Assembly (NCBI RefSeq): GCF_001659605.2
Contig: NC_035164.2
Location: forward strand, 1,761,001-1,825,000
Length of the DNA stretch: 64,000 bases
Reading direction: 5' to 3'
From: Manihot esculenta
Lineage: Eukaryota; Streptophyta; Magnoliopsida; Malpighiales; Euphorbiaceae
The notes under the pieces were generated by a model that saw only the letters and a program-made list of their open reading frames with translations, did no database searches and was not told the DNA's origin. The translations under genes and the position numbers were made by a program. This document shows positions 37,801-48,496 of the stretch, piece by piece (within the stretch, counting starts at the first letter, position 1; each line of letters starts with the position of its first letter).

Positions 37801-38689
37801 GATACAGAGATAAAAATAGGGAGTTTTATCTGTTTTTTTTTATAATTTTCCTCAATTTTTTTTAAATTTCTTTTAAAAATAACTCATTTACTCCTTGTTT
37901 TGACTTTTAAAAATATTAAAAATTAAATAAAAATATCATATAATAAATTAAAATTAAAAATTTTAAAATTAAATATAAAAATTTAATAAAAATAAAGAGA
38001 ATCAATCAAAATAAGTAAATATAATTTAAAAAATATATAAATAATTATGTAAAATTTCACTCTTTTAGGTAAAACAACACAAATAAGATAATTTATTTTT
38101 TTATAAAATAAAAGTCTCAGTAAATATTAAAAAAAATAGACACAGAGCTAAAATAATAAGTTAAAAATTAATAATTAAAAAAAAGCTCGATGATTAACAG
38201 AAACTATTTTTTCATTTTGTTACGTCAAACTAATTACACGTAATTAAATTCTTAATTTCTATTTAAATGAAAATATATAACATAAATTCAATTGAATTTA
38301 ATGAAGTTTTTAAGATGTAAAAACATGCTCTTCAATTTGATAATTCTCATTTTTTATATTCTTGTAAAAATCAATTAAATTATCTTTATTGGCCCAGTCC
38401 AAAATTCTTGAATCAGAATTTATATTAAGATTGGCCCAAACAGATTCCCTACATGATAATTCTCTTTGTTAGTTGATAATTTTCTGATAGCAATAAGTCA
38501 GGTATTTGTAGGATAAATTTAAATATATAATCAGATTTATTACATATTTGAGTTTTGGGTATATATTAAAAAATAAACTAAATATTTCCGTAGAAATATA
38601 AAAATTTTAAATTGAAGAATTTGGACTATTAAATTTTGATGATCGTCGAACTTTTTATGTTTGGAGTCAAAGTCAGACCCTAATAAGGA

Positions 38690-39110
38690 AGACAGGCCCA
38701 AAATCCACCAGGTCCTTTTTAAAGTGAACCAGCCCACATTGCGCGTCTCAACCCAGTCGGAGAATCAGACCGGACAGACCTCACATGCAGCCCTTTCTAA
38801 AGGAGGTCTAGGTTAGTGATGTGAGAAGAGGAATGTGAGTATATTCAGTCACTTCGCAACCCTGCCGGCATAAGCACCGAGAGAATTAAATGATCGTCCG
38901 ATGTAAAGAGAGATTTTGACACATTCTTACGTATGAATCTGAGTAACAGAAACCGATCAGGTGGCACTATAACAAAGAGATGGTTAGACGTCATTAACGA
39001 ACAAAAGAAAAAAGAATAAAAGGGATAAACATTTTTCTTTCAATTTAAATTTGTACAACTACTGTAAACCCTATTTTCTGAATATCAGAACATCAAATCT
39101 CATATATATT
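38690..39110. repeat. Possible decayed LTR fragment
   Basis: An island of mixed base composition in AT-rich DNA, with CCGATCAGGTGGCACTATAAC, ACTACTGTAAACCCT and a downstream TATCAGAACATC, words that resemble the ends of plant gypsy LTRs. No partner LTR or target duplication found; low confidence. Confidence 0.3.
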
Positions 39111-40337
39111 AAAAGAAAAAATGGCAAAATGGGCTCACCATCTTTATTTTTCTCCCTCTTCTAAACATAGCCTGTAAATTTATAATAAAAGGTCAAAACG
39201 TCATTGAAGAGAAGATAGAAAGGGAAAAAGCCCAATAGCCCAATTATACACAAGCCTATTAACTAATTCTGATTCAGAAAGTCAATCTCCAGAACATATT
39301 CAATGATTGTTGTATGTATGTACATGATAAACCTTTGGTTGGGCAGGCTTAATTGCTCTATATAAATCAGTAGCTTAGATTTCTTTCTGGTAAAAAAAAA
39401 GTTTATTTTTTTGATTTATTTTATCTATTTTTTTTTCTAACAAAGGGTTTACTCAAACAAATGATTATGAAGAATGAGTGAATTCAATTACCCTAATGGA
39501 AGATCAACCTGGTAGGTATGTTAGAAGGTTGTGAAATGGGAAGTAAATTAGAAAATGTTATAGGAGAAAACCATGATTTCAGCAGAAGACCAAAGTGTCC
39601 CTTCACTTGGGTAATCATATATTTTGCATGTGAAGACCAACATAACATCCTTACCATTATTTTGTTTAATTTAAGGAGATGAAAGCTCATGCTGAAATTA
39701 ACTCATAACAAGCAGAGTGGGGCATTTGGAATTATACATATTTAAAAAAAAATTGCCGTTAAAAAGAAAATTAGGTATTATATAATGATATATTTCCACC
39801 TTCACCAGAAAGGAGTAATATAATCATACATCACACCAGCAGTAGATCCTGATTCTGATTTGTGGGATCCACCCAACCCGACAGGCAGGTCTATGAGACC
39901 TCATGGTTGTTGGCCTCCCATCTTCCAATCCCAACAACTTCACACCCTTGATTGTGAGATCTCTCTCTCTCTCTCTCTCTCAAAAGCTCAAACTAGCACC
40001 TAAAGTTACAATTTTACATGCCACAGCAATCTTGGAGAACCCCATCTCCCTTTCACATCATGCAGCCAAAAAAAAAAAGAAAAGGCAACGATCTCCAACC
40101 CAAGAGACTGGCAAAAAAAGGAAGCCAAAAACAAGCCCTCTACTTGTCTCTCCACTTTAATAGCTTCTCTAAATCAAACCTTCTGTACAAAAATGCTAGA
40201 TCAGTCACATACCCACCATTGAATTTTCCATTCTTCACTAATTTTTACTGGAATTAAATTGATTTGTGGAAATATTTATATTATATGTAATTGTAAAAGT
40301 GTGTAAATCTTCACTCAGTTGTTGTAGTGGTCACTGG

Positions 40338-41217
40338 TCAGTGGAGAAGTATCCTTTGATGCTTGGTCTCTGTTGGAGAATCAGAGCCATCAAAGATTAC
40401 CCTCTTCCTATTGCAACCATTGATGTTTATTAAAGAGTCTAGGTGGAGGAGCTGTGGTGGTGGAGGTGGTGGTGGTGGAGGGATGGTAACAGGAGGGATT
40501 TCAAAGGATTCAAGTGGTGGTGGTGGATGTCTCCATTGAGGGAGTGGTCCAGCTAGAAGAAGAGTTTGAAGGAGAGGCCCAGCTTTCATCACTGCCTGCA
40601 AAAGCTTCCCCTTTTCAGGTAAAGGCTTTTGAGGCACAACCTCTATTGTTGGTGGAGGAGCTGCTGCTGGTGGCAGATGAGGTGTTTGTGGAATTGTGTC
40701 AATGACTGGAGATGAAACAATGCTTTCTTCACAATCTGATGATGAGAAGCCGTTGTTAGAGTCAATTGCTCTTCTGGGTTCATCTTCAATGCTGGAAATC
40801 CCAGAAAGAGGATCATTTTGCTGCTGCTGCTGTTGATATAATACCTTCTCAAGGAGAAGTCTTTGGCATTTTTCTCTTGCTTCATCTCTCTCACTTGTGA
40901 TTTTGTTAAGCAGATCTTTAAGATGACTCAATTGATCATCTCTCTTTCTTAGCTCTTCTTGAGCTGCTACCCTTGTTTGCTCAAGCTCCAAACTTGTGAA
41001 CAAAAGGGAATTCTTTAGTTCTTCCATTGTCTGCATTACTCACAACAGAGGAATACCCATTAACAAAATTTCTCTCAAAATGCCAAGAAACAAACAACCC
41101 ATTAGTCCTTACAACGGCAAAACAGCAAAACAGAAGATAAAGATTGAAAACAATGTGTGTTACCTTTCCTTGGCAGTAGTAAGCCCAGCCAAGAAGGGAA
41201 CTTCTTTGATTCTCCAT
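40338..41217 (-). CDS. Coiled-coil and polyproline protein, plant-specific, function unknown
   Basis: Two exons on the minus strand, 41217-41164 and 41030-40338, 248 aa; GT-AG, phase 0. The N-terminus MENQRSSLLGWAYYCQGK is followed by a coiled coil (about 19-90; MEELKNSLLFTSLELEQ ... RDDQLSHLKDLLNKI), a short poly-Gln run, an acidic/Ser stretch, and a C-terminal half with several proline tracts (nine prolines in a row) ending in a basic HQRILLH. The pattern matches a family of uncharacterised plant proteins that I recognise by its N-terminal motif. No signal peptide or membrane segment. A longer in-frame start four codons upstream (41229) is possible but the MENQRSS start looks conserved. Confidence 0.85.
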
Positions 41218-41370
41218 GATGCTAAACACTACACTACACTACACTACAACAATTAACCTAACACTGATCTTTTGAAGAGAAAAAGAGAGAGATGTGGGGA
41301 GTTTTTAAGCAGTTTAGGTAGCTCTTATAAGAAGAGGAAGCAGGCACCACTTGCTTCAACTGTTTTCTCT

Positions 41371-41393
41371 TGTGTGTGTGTGTGTGTGTGTGT
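41371..41393 (+). repeat. (TG)n microsatellite
   Basis: About eleven TG units about 155 bases upstream of the coiled-coil protein start, probably in its promoter or 5' UTR. Confidence 0.9.
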
Positions 41394-43199
41394 TCTTTTA
41401 CTTTTCTCACTTAGTGTTGGACAAAAGCACAAAAAGCCAAAAACCCCACAATGCCAAATACCCAATTTTCTATATCTCTGTGTATTTTATACACAGTATT
41501 TTTGTACAGAGTCTATGGCTGTATCCAGAAAACAGAGACATCAAGGAATCAGAATTCAGAAATGAAAGGGAAAAAGCAGGCAGAGAACACTGACCAGTGA
41601 CTATTCTTATCTAACAAACCATCACTAGATTAGTTTCTTTAGAACAAATGGCCAGTGCCTGTACTTTACTTCCCACTTGCTTATATTTTAGAACAAAGTG
41701 TATAATTGCTTACCTTAAAGCATGCAAAGTCTCTAGTCAATTTTTATGGCAAATTAATTTCAATATAAACTTTATTAAATTTTGATGGGTTGGTCTCCTC
41801 TTATTACTTAAGTGGAAATTCTCTTCCTCCCTATATTTTGTTTAATGCAAATTTAGAGTCTTATTTTTTTTTTTTAAATTAGAAATTGAAAATGTAAAAT
41901 CCGAGATCTCTCAAATTCACTTAAATACACTTATCATCAAGTTAAACTTGTAAGTAAATACACTTATTACCATGTTAAACTTCTAAGTATTTAGAATCTA
42001 TTTTGTTAAAATTCTTTTAAAATATATTAATAATAAGTAATATGAATAAATTTATATGAAATGACTCAAATTAAAATTAATATTAGAAAACAAAATTTGA
42101 TATCTTAAAATATCTCCAACCTAGAATAATGAAATTGACTAGTTTCTAAATGTTGAATAATTAATAGAAATATTTAAAAAAGAAGTCATATTTACTATTT
42201 AGAAAAATGAAATTAGGTGAGTTTTTTTTAACTTTACATGGAAATTAGAGAGATTTATATTATATTTATTTCCATGTGTTTTCCAAATTCATCTTCTCGT
42301 GTTTCATTTTTTTTTTGAATCAAATCTTCTCGTGTTTCATATCTCTATATCTTTTGTGGAATAATTCCTAATTCCTTGGCCCATCTCATTAGAACTTTTT
42401 TATAAAAAAAAAAAACTCTCAAATTTAAATTATACTCATAACTAACACCAAAAAAAAAAAAAAAAACTCTTTCAAGCAATCATGTTAAAAAGGAGGTGGT
42501 AACCAAACTTTCCCACCAATATTTTGTCCAAAGAAAGGTGATGGACCCATTTTTTAACAATAAAGTCCTCCTTGTAGGAAATGGTGAGGCCTCTCTTTGA
42601 CTAATTTAAGACCTCAATTTTCTAAAATAATTAAACACATAAAATCTTTAATATATAATTTTTTTAATTAAATTTTAACTAAAATTCATAATCATAAAAA
42701 TAAAAAATAAATTGAAATTCAATAATAATTTAATATTGTATTTTTTTTAAATAAAAATTTTTGCAATTATAAATATTATTTATTGGGTTTTGCACAAAGG
42801 AAAAGGAGTGGTAAAAATCCAAGCTAATGATCCAAAAAATTTTCAAAGGGAATAACATGGGCGCCGCGCCCTTTATGTCCCATCCGAGTTTTGCTTATCT
42901 TTGCCTTATTATTATTATTATTAAATTCTCTTTTTTTTTTATCAAATTTAACCTGCATTATATGTGACTCGAGTACTTTAGTTTCACAAAAAAATATTAT
43001 TTAAAAAAAATTACATTCCGCATTGAAAATATTTAAAACATATAATTTATTAAAAAAAAATATTATTTAATAAAGTAAATCATGATACTTTGCTAACTTT
43101 ACTTGCTATTTACTTTGACTTAGTAGTATTTTTACTAGCCATAATGTTTTTCAGCATCCTTCATTTTTTATTTGTGTTTGAACTCCCTCTCTCAAAATT
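41394..43199. other. Intergenic DNA
   Basis: Upstream region of the coiled-coil gene, then AT-rich sequence with poly-A and poly-T runs. No gene or clear repeat seen. Confidence 0.5.
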
Positions 43200-44260
43200 T
43201 TATAAGTTCAATCGTGATATTGTATAGAAAGATCAGTTTTCACAAGCGGATATCATTGTCATTATTAATAATAGTTCAAGGTTTTGTTGCGTATGGCATT
43301 ACTAAATGTGTACGTTGTCCGTCAGCTACGATAGGAAAAACTCGTGATTTGTTAGAAGTGAAAGAAAATATATTCTTTAATTTGAATCTTTACAAACTTG
43401 ACTGTTATATAATATAGAAAAGCATAATACTAGACTATAAATTAAAAACTAACCAAATATATAAAAGATATGTTCAATTAATTTAGAAAATAATTAAAGA
43501 ATATTAAATTGATATACTATTAATTCTATCACTATTTCCACGGTTGAGCAATAGGAGGACGAATGCTAAGACTGTCCTAAAAATTATTAAATAACATGCA
43601 CGAAAGACTTTTTGTAAATATATTAATAATTTGATAATGAGAGCGGACATGAATAACACGCACCTCTTCCTTTTGGACTTTCTCACGAACAAAATGAATA
43701 TCCATTTTAATATATTTGGTATGAGTGATTGCAATACCAAAAAAATAATTCAATTAACTCAAATTTTTCATAGTAAATTCTACATTGAGAAGAGATATAA
43801 TAGAACAACGAAGCATTGAGTAGGCTCATAATCCAGTGTGAGAGAGATAGCTGCCAGAGCTGAATGAATTTTGAAAGCCACTATGAATAATAAAGAAAAA
43901 AAAAACTATAGAAAAAGAAGAGAAAGGGTATGATTACAGCTCTGATACCCGAAAGAAAATATATTACTTGATTTGAATCTTTACAAATCTAACTGTTATA
44001 TAATATAAAAAAGCATAATTCTAGGCTATAAATTAGGAACTAACCAAATACAAATATTAAACATTATAAATTAAGAACTAACCAAATATATAAAAAATAT
44101 GATCAACTAATTTCTAATTTAAAAGATAATTATAAAATATTAAATTGATATGCTATCAATTCTATCAAGAAGGGATTAAATTTGCACTTGCTCTTGGTTT
44201 ACAATATATAGAGTGTGAAACAAATTCTTTTATTTTGTACAATACTCTCTGATATCCATT
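43200..44260 (+). pseudogene. LINE-type RNase H fragment, split by the copia derivative
   Basis: Joining 43200-43358 to 44173-44260 across the insertion (one AGAAG copy) gives a frame with GFVAYGITK ... LLEGIKFALALGLQYIECETNS, which resembles the middle of an RVT_3 RNase H (the EA.LLEGLKLA..LG segment). Short and with stops on both sides. Confidence 0.45.
43359..44167 (-). mobile_element. 809 bp copia deletion derivative with both LTRs
   Basis: LTRs at 43359-43531 and 43951-44167 (the right one carries an internal AACTAACCAAATA duplication). Target duplication AGAAG at 43354-43358 and 44168-44172. Next to the right LTR on the minus strand is a primer binding site, GGGTATCAGAGC (43939-43950). 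The internal part is only about 420 bp and, read on the minus strand, keeps a copia RNase H tail (HTKYIKMDIHFVRE-like, then FTKSL-like). Gag, protease, integrase and RT are gone. Confidence 0.85.
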
Positions 44261-46521
44261 CAATTCTATTTCATGAAAAATTCGTGCATAAAATAATTTT
44301 TATAGCGAAAATTATTTTATGTATTCACCAGATATCTTATAGATGTATTACATGAACAATTCATTATTGGGCTAATATTATGCCAAGCAAATATATAATT
44401 TATTTTTTATTTAATTTTTATTATAAATTTTTCTCTGTCTTACGATTTTAAAATATAATTTTTTTATTAATAAAAAAAGAAGTAAATTAAATTTATGATT
44501 CGAGTCTGAATTCGATTTTGGTTAGATGCAGCTACCTTTAAGATGATAATTATTTAATGAAAAAAATTATATTTTATTGTCTAACCCATGAAAGGTTATT
44601 TATATAATTAAAAATAATAAATAAGTAAATTCCTATTTTAGACATGTATGCATTGAGGCATATAGATAAGGCTACATAATATGGTTGGCAACAATGACAA
44701 CAAAATTCTATGGTAAGCAATCCTAGTAATTAATTTGGACCCAATATAAGCCTACAAGGCATAAACCAAAAGGATAAGTTTCTTTAATTTTCCATTAAGA
44801 TTGTAATTTTTGGTGCTCTATGCAATATTTGGTCGGCCAAATTTAGGTTTTTTTATATTTATTTATTTTGTTGATGATGATCATGTGGGTAAATAAGATA
44901 TTTTATAAAAAAATAATTTATTTAGAAAATATTTTATTAAATTAATTGAATTGTATAAAATGAATACACATATTTATTTAGTTTAATATTTGTCAATCCC
45001 ATTAGCTCTCCATAGTCTTATTTAATTACTTAAAGAATTCAACTTTATGCAAAAAAAAATGTATATTCAAAGTTGATGTCCTAGTTAAGATGATAAAGTC
45101 TTTCTTACTATTTGTTAAGAATCTAGGGCACAATAATAATACTATGTTCTTCTAGTGGATAATTAAAAAATAAAAATGGGATCAAATTGTTTATTAAATG
45201 TATTTATTAATTTACATTAAAAATGAAAGTCTAAAGTTGTAACTAAATCAACAAACAAAGAATGGTAGTGGGTGAAAAGGAGTAACCAATTTCTTTTGGA
45301 TGGTTAAGGCCTAAGGGAATTCATTCATTTTTTTTTTTTTTTAAGACTTCAAAGGTTACTATTCAACTGACTCTAATTTTAAAAACTCTTATAATATCCG
45401 ATAGAAAATAGGATTTGTGTGTATGGAAAAGTTTAGCATTCAGGATCGTATTTCTCTCCTTTATTTTTTTTTCCTTATCTTTTAGTGATGTATAACCGCT
45501 ACTCTACTACAGTGCCACATATTGCTGGTTATACAAAATCGTATGTACGGACATATCTGTTTGTCAATTCTCGTCATATGACCATTTAATTCTCTTTCGA
45601 TATCCGTGCTGATAGAGTTACGGCATAGTTGGACTTGCTCTCTTTCTACCCATAACGTCAAATGAGTTGGGTCCTCTTCTGATGAGACCGGACCCTTGGT
45701 AAGTCCAACTTACTTCAATTATGGGTTAGGAGATGTGATGATGGATCAACTTATATAGTAAACTCTAATGGGTTTGAATCTGGTTCTTTTTTCAGGATTT
45801 GATCTCAATCTAGATGCCAATAATTCAGCGGTCATCGATCACTGAAAAAAAAAAGTTTGAGAAACTCGATTTGTTCTAAAAAATATCTAAAAAATGTTTA
45901 GACCATTTGAATTAAACGAGCTTGACCACTCTAATTAATTTTTCTTTTATATATATCTTGCACTCCTGGGATGAGTATATATTATAAATTTATAATTTTA
46001 TTCTTTAGACATTTCCTTTAAAAATACATTTTAATTTAATAATATTATATTATTTTCAAAATTTAAAATTATAATTCTAAGTTCAAAATCCACTCAAGTG
46101 TTATGTCACTAATTAGTACAAATTAAGAAAATAACTTTGGCATATATGCATACAAAGCTTAGAAAAAGACAAATAGAGAAAAGAAAGTTAATACTGATTT
46201 AGCAAATTAATCAAAGATTTAACATATTAATCATAGAACTAAATGCAAATCAAATCAAAAATCAAACTTTATTTTCATAAAAGTCTACATATCTACATAG
46301 ATCTTAGAAATCCTTTGAAAAAAAAAAATTGACACATCAATTTTAGAAAATATATTAAAATATTTTTAATATTTTAAAAATTTTATTAATTAGTTTTTTT
46401 ATTAATTTTATAATTAAATATTTTACTATTTAATTTTTATAAATTTAACAAATTTATTAATTAGTTTTTTTAAAGAAATTAATTAATAGATTTTTAAAAT
46501 ATTTAAAAAATTTTAATATAT
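44261..46521. other. Intergenic DNA
   Basis: AT-rich, non-coding. Contains the second copy of the dispersed repeat at 45416-45841; the remainder shows nothing recognisable. Confidence 0.5.
45416..45841 (+). repeat. Dispersed repeat, copy 2 (possible solo LTR)
   Basis: About 425 bp, similar over its length to 18322-18732 and in the same orientation. It includes CGTCAAATGAGTTGG and AGTAAACTCTAATGGG. Confidence 0.7.
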
Positions 46522-46789
46522 TTTTAAAATGGGTGATTTACAATTTAGTCCCTAGATATTACCATTATTAACAAGTCAGTCCCTGTATTTTTAGAAACCT
46601 ATTAAAACGTCCTTATGTTTTATTTCCGTCAACGAAATAGTCCTTCCGTCCTATTTTCCGTTAAAATTAGATAAAGGAGGAGAGAGAAAATTTTTAAAAT
46701 CCAATTTTACCCTCAAATAAAACTATTTATTTAGTCCTTGTATATTACAATTATTAACAAGTTAGTCCTTACATTTTCAAAAATCTATT

Positions 46790-47080
46790 AAAATATTTTT
46801 ATCTTTTTTCATATCTATTAAAACGTCCTTATCGTTTTTTTCCGTCAATGAAATAGTCCCTATCTTTTCTCATATCTATTAAAACATTATTATCGTTTTT
46901 TTATGTCAACGAAATAGTCCCTCCTCATCGTTTCTTTCTGTCAACGAAATCATCCCTCCCTATATTTTTAAAAATCTATTAAAACGTCCTTATTGTTTCT
47001 TTTTGTCAACCAAATAGTCCTTATCTTTTCTCAGATCTATTAAAACGTCCTTATCGTTTCTTTTTGTCAATGAAATCCTC
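46790..47080. repeat. About 60 bp tandem repeats within the foldback element
   Basis: Four to five imperfect units containing CTATTAAAACGTCCTTATCG and GTCAACGAAATAGTCC. They derive from the element's own inverted repeat. Confidence 0.75.
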
Positions 47081-47085
47081 CTCCG

Positions 47086-47392
47086 AAAAAGAAGAAGAAG
47101 ATAAAGAAGAAGAAGAAGAAGAAGAAGAAGAAGAAGAAGAAGAAGAAGAAGAAGAAGAAGAAGAAGAAGAAGAAGAAGAAGAAGAAGAAGAATGAGAAGA
47201 AGAAGAAGAAGAGAAAGAAGAAAAAGAAGCAAAAGAAGAAGAAGGAGAAGAAGCAGAAGAAGAAGGAGAAGAAGGAGAAGAAGCAGAAGAAGAAGGAGAA
47301 GAAGAAGAAGCAGAAAAAGGAGAAGCAGAAGAAGGAGAAGCAGAAGGAAGAAGAATTGATGAAGAAAAAAAGGAAGGAGGAGAAGGAGAAAA
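47086..47392 (+). repeat. (GAA)n tract, about 300 bp
   Basis: Starts as nearly pure GAA (about 35 units) and grades into GAA/GGA/GCA mixtures. The antisense reading gives a Leu-rich open frame that has no coding support. Pure GAA/TTC tracts can form triplexes and are length-unstable. Confidence 0.95.
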
Positions 47393-47569
47393 ATAATGGG
47401 GGTAATATAGTCTTTTACTATATTTTTAACGGCAAAAATAGACAGAATGACTATTTCGTTGACGGAGAGAAAACATAAGGACATTTTAATAGGTTTTTAA
47501 AAATATAGGGACTGATTTGTTAATAATGATAATATCCAGGGACTAAATCGTAAATTATCCTTTTAAAAT

Positions 47570-48496
47570 TGAGTAATTTTTTTTTATTTTAAATTTTTAT
47601 AAATTTGTTATCTAATGATACGAAATCACCGTTTGACTGTATAAATTTTCTTATAAAATGAGCTAAAAAAGTGGGGTCCGAACCACTAATACTTGTCGGG
47701 TGGGGACGTAGAAAATGATGGAAGGCAACTTTGTTGAAGGCGTGTGGGGTCACAAAGAAATTGAGAGAATCAACGCTGGGATTGGATTTGAGGGGCTCTT
47801 TAGTCTTTAGGTGGGCCGTCAATTCCATCTCAAATCATATCATCTTCTTTAAGATTTTTTTTTTGGAATCCAAGACTCCAAATCATGTTTCTCTACTTAT
47901 TTTATTCTCTCAAAAAATAAAAACCACTTAAAATTGATATATTATATAGTAAAATAAAGGAAAATATTATTAAATATATAAATAGAGAAATTTAAAATTA
48001 AATTTTGTTCATTTTTTATATTTTAAAATTAAAAAAATAAAAATAATAATAAAAGGGGGATTATACTCCGTGATCACTTAACGCGGTTTTGGGTCTCGAA
48101 GTCTGATAAAAACGACAGCCAATTTGTCGTATCCTCTCTAAGCATGTGGGGGAGGGGTTGATTAGTAGTTATGTTAGTTGGCTGTTTCCACTTGGCGCAA
48201 TTTCCTTTCCGCTTTTTGTCCCAATGAAAATGATTTTTTTATATATATATATATATTTAAAAAAATGTTTTTATAAATATATTTAAAAAATATTTTTCTC
48301 AATAATAATTAAAAAAAAATCCAAAAACCATGTATACTAAATTGCCAATTATCTCCTCCACTTACAGTTAACAACAGCACTGACCAGTTTGTTAAAAATG
48401 GAGGAGAGAACACAAACACTAGTTATAGCTTTACAATGACAAATGTGACAATCTACTCTTTTTGTTCTACTCAATGGTTGTCTGGAAAAATCCTGC
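47570..48496. other. Intergenic DNA between the foldback element and shugoshin
   Basis: AT-rich with a TA run near 48240. 48340-48496 is the probable 3' UTR of the minus-strand shugoshin gene. No gene seen. Confidence 0.5.

Larger units (their letters stand above)
32150..40337. other. Large AT-rich intergenic region
   Basis: Eight kilobases without a credible gene. Contents visible: repeat copies at about 33655-33830 and 34690-34850, a CGGTTCGGTT-family MITE relic near 35085-35235, a possible decayed LTR at 38690-39110, and long runs of A/T-only sequence. The last about 300 bases may include the 3' UTR of the next minus-strand gene. Confidence 0.5.
46531..47560. mobile_element. Mutator-like foldback element with GAA tract
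   Basis: 1030 bp with terminal inverted repeats of about 130 bp: GGGTGATTTACAATTTAGTCC at the left and, reversed, GGATAATTTACGATTTAGTCC at the right. Matching continues through GTCCCT, TATTAAAA, GTCCTTATGTTTT and CCGTCAACGAAATAGTC. It is flanked by a perfect 9 bp duplication TTTTAAAAT (46522-46530, 47561-47569), the length typical of Mutator-like elements. The interior has a repeated TIR segment (46727-46800), tandem repeats (46790-47080) and a long GAA tract. There is no transposase; mobilisation would be in trans. Confidence 0.88.

Noticed and set aside
40514..40705. Plus-strand frame rich in Val/Glu
   Set aside because: Antisense shadow of the proline-rich exon of the coiled-coil gene.
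43504..43740. Minus-strand frame that could look like a small membrane protein
   Set aside because: It is an out-of-frame reading of the copia RNase H tail and LTR of the 809 bp derivative.
46990..47484. 164-codon minus-strand frame rich in leucine
   Set aside because: It is the antisense reading of the GAA tract inside the foldback element; it has no domain and no splice context.
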